From: Chlamydia trachomatis
Lineage (GTDB): Bacteria > Chlamydiota > Chlamydiia > Chlamydiales > Rhabdochlamydiaceae
DNA: 47,007 nt
Reading direction: 5' to 3'
NCBI GenBank assembly: GCA_945898205.1
Contig: CAMDHO010000012.1
Coordinates: 1-47,007, forward strand
Numbering within the stretch: the first letter of the stretch is position 1; every line of letters starts with the position of its first letter. This document shows positions 9,236-18,204 of the stretch, in pieces. Both the position numbers and the translations under genes were made by a program. The notes beneath the pieces were generated by a model that saw nothing but the letters and a program-made list of their open reading frames with translations, did not search any database and had not been told where the DNA came from.

Positions 9236-10587
9236 AGCTCATTGGAATGTTAAATCGGTTTAATCCGATCAAGGTTCTCGTAATTGGGGATTTTATGTTG
9301 GATACTTATACAACAGGTAAGGTAAAAAGAGTTTCTCCCGAGTCGCCTGTTTGTATTTTACATGTACAAAAAGAAGAGAGTTTAGCTGGTGGAGCTGGAA
9401 ATGTAGCTCTTAACCTTGCGGCTTTAGGAGCCAAAGTTTTTGTGATCGGTCGAGTTGGACAAGATATTGCAGGAGATGAGTTAAAAGATTGTCTTGAAAG
9501 AGAAGGGGTTATAACGGATGGGCTTGTCTATCAAAAAGGATTTAAAACTCCTGTTAAAAATAGATTGATCGCGGATTCTCAACAAATACTTCGTGTGGAT
9601 TTTGAAACAATTACAGCTTTGCCAGAGGGAATAGAAGAAGAAATCATTCAAACTATTCCTGGTTTTTTAGATAAAGTTCAGATTGTTGCAATCTCTGATT
9701 ACGCTAAAGGTTTTTTATCAAGGAGTTTATTGCAAGCTCTCATCCAAATGGCTAAAGTTCGAGGCATTCCTGTTATAGTAGATCCTAAGGGGGATGATTT
9801 TTCAAAATATGATGGGGCGACAATGATTAAGCCTAACTTAGCTGAAGCATTTGCTGCGGCAAGACTAGCTCCTCCGGACCCATTAGAAAAAGTAGCCGAA
9901 AAGATTTTTAAGTCATGTAATATAGATTCTTTGCTTATTACAAAATCAGAAGCAGGAATTGCTCTTTTTCATCGCAATGGGTCTTTTCAAGATTTTCCAG
10001 TGCGCTCTAAAGAAGTAAAAGATGTAACAGGGGCAGGAGATACTGTGCTTGCAACGTTGACATTAGCCTTAGCTAATTCTCTAGATGTTAAATATGCTGC
10101 CCAGCTTTCCAATATTGCAGCAGGGATAGCTATTGAAAGGATGGGGTGTGCTCGCATTGATTTATCAGACTTAGCAGAAAGACTTTTGGAATTTGACGTA
10201 GAAAATAAGATTTTTGATGAAGAGCATCTTTATGCTCTTCAACAAGTGCTAAAAGGAAAGAGGTTTATTGTGTTAGGCTTAGATAGTCAAGATGGAATGA
10301 CTATTCAAGTTTTTCATAGTCTTAGAAAACTTGCTGGAAAAGACCAAGAAAAAAAACTTATTGTTTATGTAAAAGATGATAATCCAAATGAAGATTTTGT
10401 TCTGATGCTTTCTTCTTTTTCAGAGGTGGACTTTATCGTATTAAAATGTGAAAGCCTTAGAAGTCTTTGCGATGTCATTCACCCTCATCAAATTTACATG
10501 ATGGAAACAGATGGAAAGCTTAGTCTTCTTGAGCATGCTTCAGCGCTGCTTTCTAGGATGAGAGATTCTCAGCCACGTGTATTTTAA
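9229..10587 (+). CDS. hldE: HldE-like D-glycero-beta-D-manno-heptose 7-phosphate kinase with degenerate nucleotidyltransferase half
   Basis: Residues 1-315 are a PfkB/ribokinase-type heptose 7-phosphate kinase: VLVIGDFMLDTY, LAGGAGNVALNLAALGA, DPKG, and DVTGAGDTVLATL (266-278) with the catalytic Asp. Residues about 320-452 have the place and size of the ADP-heptose synthase (nucleotidyltransferase) domain of bifunctional HldE, but the diagnostic HxGH motif is absent: where FDILHAGH is expected one reads GLDSQDGMTIQVFHSL. Later patterns (SFSEVDFIVLKCES) still resemble the fold. So the kinase looks active, and the second activity is probably lost or supplied by another protein. It is co-translated with hldD. 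A copy of its 3' part is repeated at 12409-12484. Confidence 0.88.
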   Translation: MVKLIGMLNRFNPIKVLVIGDFMLDTYTTGKVKRVSPESPVCILHVQKEESLAGGAGNVALNLAALGAKVFVIGRVGQDIAGDELKDCLEREGVITDGLVYQKGFKTPVKNRLIADSQQILRVDFETITALPEGIEEEIIQTIPGFLDKVQIVAISDYAKGFLSRSLLQALIQMAKVRGIPVIVDPKGDDFSKYDGATMIKPNLAEAFAAARLAPPDPLEKVAEKIFKSCNIDSLLITKSEAGIALFHRNGSFQDFPVRSKEVKDVTGAGDTVLATLTLALANSLDVKYAAQLSNIAAGIAIERMGCARIDLSDLAERLLEFDVENKIFDEEHLYALQQVLKGKRFIVLGLDSQDGMTIQVFHSLRKLAGKDQEKKLIVYVKDDNPNEDFVLMLSSFSEVDFIVLKCESLRSLCDVIHPHQIYMMETDGKLSLLEHASALLSRMRDSQPRVF

Positions 10588-10624
10588 ATAGATTCGTTTA
10601 ATCTTTGAATTCTTAGCTCTAGTG
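10441..10624. repeat. First copy of an imperfect direct repeat (hldE 3' end plus an htpX-like 3' end)
   Basis: Bases 10441-10516 of hldE (TTAAAATGTGAAAGCC onwards) recur at 12409-12484, and 10591-10624, just after the hldE stop, resemble 12499-12530, which encode the C-terminus of HtpX on the minus strand. The order of the two blocks is the same in both places. The stretch between the copies holds only broken genes. About 120 bases of unassigned sequence follow before the PadR remnant. Confidence 0.75.
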
Positions 10625-10751
10625 TAAGAGGCAAAGTGAAAGGTTAGAGCTTTCCGTAGAATTTAAATTCTTCGCTGTAATTTTTTGCCTTTAATCCCCC
10701 AAAACTTCCCAAGAAGTAAAAAATGTTTGCATTGTTAGAAAATCATTCGCT

Positions 10752-11215
10752 ATGCGTAATAGCCAGAAACTGGGTATTTTTTATGAGATTAATTCTCTCA
10801 TGCGAAGATCGACAATATATTTTTGGCGCGAATCTGATTCGACGATCTATCCAATGTTGAAAGTTCTAGCAAAAGAAGGGAAGGTGCTGTCTGAGATCGT
10901 TTATGTGGGAAAGAAAAAGAAAGAGGTCTTTTCTATTACAGAAATGGGACGGATGGAGTTTAAGGTTTGAAAGTCCTACAGGCGAGGAAACCCCACGTAA
11001 TGAGTTGCTTCTCAAGTTTTTTTTCATAATCGATCGAAATCAGATGATCCGGTTGCTTCAAGAAAGATTAGAGAAAGTTAAAAAGATTCACGAAGAATAG
11101 AAAAAAATTGAAGAGAGACTAGAAAATATAGTGGATTCGCCTCAAGGCTCTGCGATATGGAATTACTCTCCTTGAATCAGAACTTACATGGTTAAATGAT
11201 GAGATAGGTCAATAA
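10752..11215 (+). pseudogene. PadR-family transcriptional regulator, frameshifted
   Basis: The translation reads YFWRESDSTIYPMLKVLAKEGKV and KKKEVFSITEMGRMEF, the winged-helix and wing of PadR regulators. At about 10965 the frame shifts by one base; the C-terminal part continues as SPTGEETPRNELLLKFFFIIDRN and, after another shift, RYGITLLESELTWLNDEIGQ, ending at TAA 11213-11215. These segments together match a full-length PadR protein, so this is a recently broken gene. The first residues (normally a SGYEIK motif) are also damaged. It is followed after one base by the start of a flavoprotein gene, suggesting a former regulator-enzyme operon. Confidence 0.75.
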
Positions 11216-11216
11216 A

Positions 11217-11258
11217 ATGCAAAATCGGATAGTAATTATTGGAGCAGGGCTTGGTGGT
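11217..11258 (+). pseudogene. 5' fragment of an FAD-dependent oxidoreductase
   Basis: Starting with ATG at 11217 the frame reads MQNRIVIIGAGLGG, the dinucleotide-binding beta-alpha start of FAD-dependent amine oxidases and phytoene-desaturase-like enzymes. It breaks off after about 14 codons, where sequence of the oppositely oriented nuclease-type pseudogene begins. A C-terminal flavoprotein fragment lies at 23573-23682; whether both come from one gene is not certain. Confidence 0.55.
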
Positions 11259-12324
11259 TCGGAAAGAAGAGCAATCAAGTGCCTTTGAAATGAGGCCCTT
11301 ACTTCCAAATTTGGGTATTTCAGTTGATAATTTCTCGTAAGAGGATCGTAAGATTCGATTGTAAGATAGCCCATTTGAAAGAGCAAAGCTGGTAAAGGAA
11401 GAGTTTCAATCTCAAATGTCTGTAATAAATCTCTGGTTCCTTCTAATTGATCTAGGTCTAGAATTTTATATTCGTTTTTTCTTTTTTCTTTATTCAACTT
11501 TTCGAGCAAAACTTGTGGTGTTGCCGATTCAAACCAAAAGTTGTAGAATTCGTTTATATCTAAGGCGCAAGTTAAAGAAAAAGGACTGTAGATTTTAGCG
11601 CAGTTTTCCTTAAAACAATACCCGTTGTAGCATAGGGTTAAATTTTTTCGTATTTGTGCATAAGGAACTTTTCGAAAATTTGCCCACTGCTCTATATGTT
11701 CTTTAAAATAGAGATCGACTTCTTTATCTGTGTATCCACAGATATCAGAAAACTCCTCTAACATCGTGAGATTTTTAAGATTATTTAGACCAGATAAAAG
11801 TCCTGATTTACTAAAGGCGCTAACGCTAGTAACAAAGACAAACTTGACAAGTTTTGATTGGGCTTTGATGATGCAGGCAAAACTTTTTAATAGTTCTCGA
11901 ATTTCTATAGCAAGCTTGGAATCAGGTACACTATGTAAGATGGGATAATCATATTCATCAATTAAAATAGCTACAGACTTAGATGGCTATTTGTTGCTAA
12001 GCTGGCTAATAAGATGCCTAATTACTATTGTAATATCTGCACATTTTTTAACTTTTACACCCTGTTCTATTCCGATTCCGACTAAGAGATCGATGAGCCC
12101 TAAATTAAATTTTTCAGCACTTTTCCTGCTGATTTCTGAAAAATCAAGCTGAATAACCCCTATAAGGATTCCAGTCGTAGTCGCTAGTTGCTATCCAAAG
12201 GCCTTCAAAAAGTTCTTCGTTTATTGACAATAAGAGAATAGATAAACTTTGTTTTGTCTACATATAAACAATTTTGTTCTCGAAGTTCTGAAAATTCACT
12301 GATTCCAATAGGAAGCTTTTGCAT
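11259..12324 (-). pseudogene. AAA-ATPase-like / PD-(D/E)XK protein (DUF1703 type), decayed
   Basis: Read on the minus strand from ATG 12324: MQKLPIGISEFSELREQN and LYVDKTKFIYSLI is the hallmark start of AAA-ATPase-like proteins. The Walker A region is deleted and the frame is broken; later come IQLDFSEISRKSAEKF, a TAG inside the frame, then SVAILIDEYDYPIL (the Walker B-like motif) and, from 11764 on, an intact 190-codon piece starting MLEEFSDICGYTDKEVDLYF. The C-terminal nuclease domain is missing, because the frame runs into the flavoprotein fragment at about 11258. Such genes are common, fast-decaying accessory genes in environmental chlamydiae. Confidence 0.75.
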
Positions 12325-12408
12325 GGGTATGCTCTTCTTTCTCTTAATGTTAATTGCAATTGATTTAATTCTCAATCTTTTATTAAATAATTTTATTAGG
12401 AATTGTGT

Positions 12409-12530
12409 TAAAATGTGAAATCCTTAGAAGCCTTTGCGATGTCATCCAGTCGCATCAAATTTGCATGATGGAAGTGGATGAGAAAGGGCGTTATAAGGAT
12501 TCCTTGAGTCTTTGAATTCTGAGCTCTAGA
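12409..12530. repeat. Second copy of the hldE/htpX 3'-end repeat
   Basis: Bases 12409-12484 match the hldE interior at 10441-10516 with scattered substitutions (for example CTTTGCGATGTCAT and ATCAAATTT shared). The copy lacks the last 70 or so coding bases of hldE and passes directly into the 3' end of htpX. It encodes no protein of its own. Confidence 0.75.
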
Positions 12531-13402
12531 GGGGGGTGAGACGAAAAAAACCGAAGCAGCCCCTGCTTTTTACCGGAAGAAATCTTTAGAGAAGCAAAAG
12601 AGGGCTTTGCAGTTTGAGGGTCTTGCATATGTTGCATTCTTTGTAAGGCCTCAAGAGCCGCAATCATTTTCTGTTTTCCAGCAATCTGAGCCCCTCCAAG
12701 ATCGGCTCTAAATTCTCTGTATCTAGAAAACCAAGCAACGATAATGGATCCTAAAACCATAAAAATAACTTCAAAAAGAATAACAAATATAGTGTAACTT
12801 AAATAGGATCCGGAAGAAGAGTCTTCTTTGCTTTTTCCAAGAGAAGAAAAAGCAAAGGCAAGGGCTCGAGCTAGAAACATTACAAAGGCGTTTATAACCC
12901 CTTGAATTAAAGTCATAGTGACCATGTCACCATTCTGGATGTGAGCGATTTCATGAGAGAGCACCCCTTCTAGTTCTTTAGAAGACATTCTTTCTAACAG
13001 GCCGGTAGAAACAGCAATTAAAGAACGTTTTTGGGAGGGACCTGTTGCAAAGGCATTGGGTTCAGAAGAGTTGTAAATACCGACTTCAGGCATATATGTA
13101 AAGTGAGCTTGGTGGCACAGGTCATGGACTAGAGATATAAGAGATCTTTCTTCTCCGGTTGCATTATTAGGATCGATTATTTTAACGCCCATCATCCATT
13201 TTGCCATAACTTTAGAAAGTGCTAAAGAAATGAAAGCGCCACCCATACCCCAAATAAGACAAAAAATCATTAAAGAGGTATAGTTGATTCCATAGGACGT
13301 TAGATAAGGTTTTACGTTAAATAAATTTAAAATAATAGTTACGGTGACAATGACAAGAAGGTTGACTGCAAGAAATAAGAAAATTCGTTTTGCCATTCCC
13401 AT
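12491..13402 (-). CDS. htpX: Membrane zinc metalloprotease HtpX
   Basis: An M48-family protease for quality control of inner-membrane proteins. Two transmembrane helices lie at about 6-28 and 42-64, the catalytic zinc motif HEIAH at 150-154, a pair of membrane segments at about 160-218, and the third zinc ligand in REFRADLGGA. The 303-residue length is normal. The end, PPLELRIQRLKESL, is the usual HtpX C-terminus. AGGGG lies upstream of the ATG; a second Met two codons later could also serve. It converges on hldE, with the decayed insert in between. Confidence 0.93.
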   Translation of the reverse strand: MGMAKRIFLFLAVNLLVIVTVTIILNLFNVKPYLTSYGINYTSLMIFCLIWGMGGAFISLALSKVMAKWMMGVKIIDPNNATGEERSLISLVHDLCHQAHFTYMPEVGIYNSSEPNAFATGPSQKRSLIAVSTGLLERMSSKELEGVLSHEIAHIQNGDMVTMTLIQGVINAFVMFLARALAFAFSSLGKSKEDSSSGSYLSYTIFVILFEVIFMVLGSIIVAWFSRYREFRADLGGAQIAGKQKMIAALEALQRMQHMQDPQTAKPSFASLKISSGKKQGLLRFFSSHPPLELRIQRLKESL

Positions 13403-13491
13403 ATGAAAACCCCTTTTAATAATTAAGCTAAAGCCTTATTATTTCCTAGAAAACAGGATCCTGTCAAGGACCTTTAAAAAAATGAGCTAAA

Positions 13492-14088
<597 letters not shown>

Positions 14089-14136
14089 TAGGAGCTCTTC
14101 TTAGAATGTTATTTATCCTTAAGGAGAGGTTTTTTT

Positions 14137-15528
14137 ATGGAATTCCCGCTTTCAACACTTAGAGACTGGTTTCAAGAAAATGAAACAAAGATTCAAGCAG
14201 ATTTTTTTCATTTTTTACAATTTAAAAGTATCAGTACAGATTTGTCTTACAAGGGAGAGTGTCTCAAGACAGCTAATTGGCTTCTGTCTTACTTAGAAGA
14301 GCTAGACTTTAAAGGAGACCTTTTAGAAAACTCAGGTCTGCCTGTTGTGTTTGCTGAAATAAAAAAAGATTCGTCTTTCCCAACTATATTAATTTATCAT
14401 CATTACGATGTTCAGCCGGTGGATCCGATTGATCTATGGTATTCAGATCCATTTACCCCTAGTTTGAAAGAAGGGAAGGTATTTGCAAGAGGGGCATCTG
14501 ACAACAAGGGGCAGTGCTTTTTAACGATCACAGCCCTAAAGGCAATCAAAGAGCTTTTAATTGATCTTCCTTTGAATATTAAATTGTTTATCGAAGGTGA
14601 AGAAGAATCTGGTGGGAATGGCACTCAAGAGGTTTTGAAAAAATATAGAGAAAAATTCCAATCAGATTATCTTTGTGTTATAGATTTTGATATTCCATCT
14701 AAGGATGTTCCGGCTGTTTCTATGGGGTATAGGGGGTTATTAGCTGTAAATATAGAATGTACGAATGCTTCGACAGATCTTCACTCAGGTATTCATGGTG
14801 GAATAGCCTTAAATCCTAACCGTATTCTAGTAGATCTATTAGCTAAGTGTTGGGATGAAAAAGGAAGAGTAACAATTCCGCATTTTTATGAAAATATTCA
14901 AGAGATCTCCCAAAAAGAAAAAGATTTGGTTGATTTTTCTTTTGATGAAGAAAAATATCGCAAAAATTTCGGTGTAGGAGCTCTTTGTTTCGAGGAGGGC
15001 GTTGCTTCTCCAAAAGAAGCAAATGGACTTTTTCCAACGTTAGAAATTAATGGGATGTGGGGTGGCTATACAGGGATGGGCTTTAAAACTGTGATTCCTG
15101 CAAAAGCATTTGCAAAAGTGTCGTGTCGTCTCGTCCCAGGTCAAGATCCTCATGAGATAATGAAGAACTTAGAGCAATTTATGTTGCAAAATACACCTAA
15201 GAATGCTGAATTGAAAATAACATGGCATCATGGGGCAAAAGCCTATCGAGCGACAGGGAGCTCTCCGTTGATTCAGGCTGTAAGAAAAAGCATGGAAGAG
15301 ATTTTCGAGAAAAAACCTTGCTTATCCACTTTGTGCGGAGGTGCTGTTCCTATTGTTCGCGACCTAATGGAGGCTTCTCAGTCAGAGCCAGCTATGTTTG
15401 GTTTTGCTCTGGATACGGATAATGTTCATGCGCCCAATGAACATTTTGAGTGGGAGTGCTTTAAAAAAGGGTTTATGACGGTGGCTCGGTTGTTATGGAA
15501 AATATCTCATGGAAAAAAAGAATGCTAG
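14137..15528 (+). CDS. M20-family metallopeptidase (dipeptidase)
   Basis: A 463-residue zinc peptidase of the M20 family (CNDP/DapE-like), probably cytosolic and cleaving dipeptides or short peptides. The metal and catalytic motifs are present in order: HHYDVQPVDP (about 88-97), the bridging Asp in ARGASDNKGQ, EGEEESGG with the general-base Glu, FDIPSKDVPAV, and HAPNEHF near the end with the last metal His. The dimerisation domain (LHSGIHGGIALNP to GAKAYRATGSSP) is complete. AAGGAGAGG precedes the ATG. The last 34 bases overlap the next gene. Confidence 0.9.
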   Translation: MEFPLSTLRDWFQENETKIQADFFHFLQFKSISTDLSYKGECLKTANWLLSYLEELDFKGDLLENSGLPVVFAEIKKDSSFPTILIYHHYDVQPVDPIDLWYSDPFTPSLKEGKVFARGASDNKGQCFLTITALKAIKELLIDLPLNIKLFIEGEEESGGNGTQEVLKKYREKFQSDYLCVIDFDIPSKDVPAVSMGYRGLLAVNIECTNASTDLHSGIHGGIALNPNRILVDLLAKCWDEKGRVTIPHFYENIQEISQKEKDLVDFSFDEEKYRKNFGVGALCFEEGVASPKEANGLFPTLEINGMWGGYTGMGFKTVIPAKAFAKVSCRLVPGQDPHEIMKNLEQFMLQNTPKNAELKITWHHGAKAYRATGSSPLIQAVRKSMEEIFEKKPCLSTLCGGAVPIVRDLMEASQSEPAMFGFALDTDNVHAPNEHFEWECFKKGFMTVARLLWKISHGKKEC

Positions 15529-16208
15529 GATTTTTAAAGGGAAAAGAAGTTTCTTTTTCTACTCATAATATTTTGCCGGTTATTTTTATTTTTTTTGCTT
15601 TTTCTGCCATGAGTTTACAGGCTTCGCATTTCTCTGTTCTATTGCAAGCTACTGCTGTTTTACTTTTTATATCTTCTTGTTTGTGGAGTTTTAAAGGGCT
15701 GGTTTTTTCAGTGGCTCTTTCTTGTGTGTTTTTTATAGTTGTAAGTCCCAATGTTTTTTTGAGTTTTTCTTCTCTTATTTTTTTTCTGATTATGATAACT
15801 ACGGGTGTTATAGTTGTTTTACTTAAGAAAAATTCGATAATTACTCAAAAATCTAAAAGGGAAGAACTAGAGCGGCTTAAGATTTGGGAGTCTCATTATT
15901 ATGCCTTTCGTCACGAATTTTTGGATGAGTTAGCAGCAGTAAGAGATACCCAGGAGGATTTGTTTTTTATAGATCAAGAGTTGCAGAGCTTAGAAAAAGA
16001 ACGTATAGAAGAGTTTTTAGAAGAAGATGCTTGTCAAAAAGCTTTAGTAGAGCTTTTTATCGCTTCTCAAAAAAAAGTATTAGCTTTGGAGCAAGAGGTG
16101 GAGCTATTAGAAGAGATCCTTTTAAATACGTTCAAAGTTCAAGTTAAACCCAGACTAGTGCAAAAAGAAAAGAGTAAAGAAAAAGACAGGCAATGGACTC
16201 TTTTTTAA
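15495..16208 (+). CDS. Predicted membrane protein with C-terminal coiled coil, function unknown
   Basis: Not recognised. The 237 residues start with a basic segment (KKRMLGFLKGKE), then three or four hydrophobic helices between about 24 and 112 (VIFIFFAFSAMSL; VLLQATAVLLFISSCLW; GLVFSVALSCVFFIVV; IFFLIMITTGVIVVLL), and a highly charged cytoplasmic helix from about 118 to 232 rich in Glu, Lys and Leu, likely a coiled coil. It begins inside the M20 peptidase gene (ATG 15495, overlap 34 bases); an alternative ATG at 15522 would reduce the overlap to 7 bases. The overlap implies coupled translation with the peptidase. Confidence 0.65.
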   Translation: MENISWKKRMLGFLKGKEVSFSTHNILPVIFIFFAFSAMSLQASHFSVLLQATAVLLFISSCLWSFKGLVFSVALSCVFFIVVSPNVFLSFSSLIFFLIMITTGVIVVLLKKNSIITQKSKREELERLKIWESHYYAFRHEFLDELAAVRDTQEDLFFIDQELQSLEKERIEEFLEEDACQKALVELFIASQKKVLALEQEVELLEEILLNTFKVQVKPRLVQKEKSKEKDRQWTLF

Positions 16209-16580
16209 TAATCTTTTGGCCTTATTCTCCGTAGCTATGGAAAGTTTCTGTCAATTTTTTCCGGGATATTTCATCAAATGCAATGCCGGACTTGAGTAAG
16301 TTACGAGCTATTTCTCTAGCTTCTATTCTAAGCCAATTTAGATGGCCTTCCTGCAGCTATGGTTCCTCTTCATTTAAATGGGTGTTAATTAAAAACATCG
16401 AATGCTTTTTTAATAGAAGGATCGTCAAGCTTTGGTGGAAGATTCTCTTTATTTAAGCTTCCAGGCCTAGTTAAAAAAGCTGACTAGCTATCTAGGGCAG
16501 TCTTAATATGAGGGAGTATGAGATTTATGGCTTCATTTGCACTATGAGTAAATTTATTGAGTTCTATTGTGAGAATCGGC
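16209..16580 (-). pseudogene. C-terminal fragment of a second PD-(D/E)XK (Rpn-type) nuclease gene
   Basis: On the minus strand the stretch reads PILTIELNKFTHSANEAINLIL, PHIKTALD, stop, SAFLTRPGSLNKENLPPKLDDPSIKKAFDVFN, stop, and after a frame change HLNWLRIEAREIARNLLKSGIAFDEISRK. This is collinear with residues about 40-170 of the nuclease at 148-897 (YTIELEKFTHSADENLNLML), so it is a decayed paralogue without the catalytic half. It starts right at the 3' end of map. Confidence 0.7.
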
Positions 16581-16581
16581 A

Positions 16582-17460
16582 TTAACGTATCCAAGGTGTT
16601 AAGATTTCATGACCGTTTTCAGTGATAAGGATTGTGTATTCCCATTGAGCACTAGGTTTAAGATCGGCTGTTCGGGCCGTCCAGTGGTCTTGTGGATCGA
16701 TAACAGCAGATCTCATTCCAGCATTAATCATAGGTTCAATCGTAAAGATCATTCCTTCGGCAAGGGGGATAGATAATTTGTTGTAATGATGAGGTATTTG
16801 AGGGGACTCATGAAAGCTAATTCCTACACCATGTCCTACAAATTGATTTACAACAGAGCATCCGTATTTGGATGCATAGTCTTCAATGATCTCTCCAATT
16901 TCATAAACAAAAATCCCCGGTTTTAAAAAAGAGGTAGATTTTTGGAGACATTCATAGGAAACATCAAGAACTCTTTGTTTTTCTTCACTAATTTTACCAA
17001 TAGCAACCATACGGCTGCAATCTCCGTAATATCCGTTTAAAATACAAGTTACATCGATATTTAAAATATCACCATCTTTTAAAGGGACATTGTTTGGGAT
17101 TCCGTGGCAAATGACTTCATTTAAAGAAGTGCAAATGCTTTTAGGGAAGGGGGGAGATCCATATCCTAGAGGTGCCGGAGTAGCTCCAGCTTCCTTATGC
17201 AAATTTTCAGCGAGTGTGTTGAGTTCATTTGTTGTTACGCCCTGAATAGCTTGTTTGCAAATAGTATCTAAAATGCGGGCTGCCAAATGACCTGATAAAC
17301 GAACTCCGGATATTTGTTCTTTATTTTTAAGTAGAATCCCATAGGACTTTAGATAACGACTTCTTAAGATTTCTAGACATGAGTGAGGAAGTTCGGGAGC
17401 ATGGCATTTTTTCCATTTTTTTCCACTTCCACACCAGCATGGTTCATTTCGGTTGAACAT
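16582..17460 (-). CDS. map: Methionine aminopeptidase with N-terminal SEC-C zinc motif
   Basis: It removes the N-terminal Met from new proteins. Residues 1-20 (NRNEPCWCGSGKKWKKCH) are a SEC-C metal-binding motif, an extension seen in chlamydial MetAPs and thought to dock near the ribosome exit. The type I catalytic domain follows: GYGSPPFPKSICTSLNEVICHG, the two Asp ligands in LNIDVTCILNGYYGDCSRM, GHGVGISFHESP with the metal His, and FTIEPMINAG with Glu. At 292 residues it has the expected length. AAGGA precedes the ATG. It stands alone. Confidence 0.95.
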   Translation of the reverse strand: MFNRNEPCWCGSGKKWKKCHAPELPHSCLEILRSRYLKSYGILLKNKEQISGVRLSGHLAARILDTICKQAIQGVTTNELNTLAENLHKEAGATPAPLGYGSPPFPKSICTSLNEVICHGIPNNVPLKDGDILNIDVTCILNGYYGDCSRMVAIGKISEEKQRVLDVSYECLQKSTSFLKPGIFVYEIGEIIEDYASKYGCSVVNQFVGHGVGISFHESPQIPHHYNKLSIPLAEGMIFTIEPMINAGMRSAVIDPQDHWTARTADLKPSAQWEYTILITENGHEILTPWIR

Positions 17461-17678
17461 AGAGATTTCCTTATATTTTCAACCAGTTTAACGGTTTCTG
17501 GTGTTTTAATGTAGAATTATTTGCTGGTTTTCCTGTAATCATTTTTTTTGAGCACTTAGTGTTTAATAGTTAGTTGTTTATGTTGGTTCTTGGGAAGTTT
17601 TAGAGCGCTGCGGAAAAATACTTAACTAGCAGGAGATGAATCGATTATAACGTCAAATTTCAAGGCCATTTTAGAATA

Positions 17679-17718
17679 GTTTCACCATGCTCACAACTGC
17701 TCCTAAACGGGGTGAAAC
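17679..17718. repeat. Perfect 8-bp inverted repeat
   Basis: GTTTCACC (17679-17686) and GGTGAAAC (17711-17718) are separated by 24 bases. No T-run follows, so it is not a convincing terminator. Confidence 0.6.
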
Positions 17719-17893
17719 CAGAAGAAAACAGAATTCTCATCCCTTCTAAAAACATGTTTACAGGGCATATGAAATTCCAATACAACCAAGAAAATTAATA
17801 TCTCTGCGGAACCGATTTCTGTGTAAAAAAGTCAAAAAGAATGAGCTCTTAACGTTCTTTCTTTTATAACTCTTTATCCAATTTAGAACCCAT

Positions 17894-17957
17894 TTTCTTT
17901 TCTTTGTTTGGGAAGCTTTTGAAGATGTTGTTACACTTCCCAAGCAAAGAAAAGAAA
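17894..17957. repeat. 22-bp hairpin (inverted repeat, 20-base loop)
   Basis: The arm 17894-17915 (TTTCTTTTCTTTG then TTTGGGAAG) is complementary to 17936-17957 over all 22 positions, with a single G-T pair at 17907/17944. The loop is 17916-17935. It is purine/pyrimidine-skewed, with no poly-T exit on either side long enough for a classical terminator. Confidence 0.9.
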
Positions 17958-18204
17958 CAGTGCGCCAAGACAAGTGCACATTAACTTGCTGATGCAAGTT
18001 CAGCCGAGAAAGGGTAGCAACCCATCTCCTATCCACGCCTTGAGTAAATGGAGCTAACAACATGGGCTAAGCGTAGGCGGAAAAGACTGTAGGCCGTAAT
18101 CCGCAAGGGTGAAGCGATTGAGCCTGTAAACGACTGACGAACCCATCTTTTTTCTTTTAACTAGTTCAGCTAACTTTTCTTTTTATTTAAATCGAGGAGG
18201 GAAA

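Larger units (their letters stand above)
17461..18125. other. Gene-poor 665-base stretch with strong hairpins
   Basis: No recognised gene. A 101-codon frame on the minus strand (17758-18063, MLLAPFTQGVDRRWVATL...) has no detectable family, runs through the large hairpin described separately, and has a composition unlike the neighbouring proteins, so it is not called. The stretch ends at the left end of the IS66-type element. Bases 18061-18125 contain no recognisable RNA gene. Confidence 0.5.

Noticed and set aside
17758-18063. 101-codon minus-strand frame with Met start
   Set aside because: It crosses the 22-bp hairpin, has no recognisable family and no convincing ribosome binding site; treated as chance within a gene-poor stretch.
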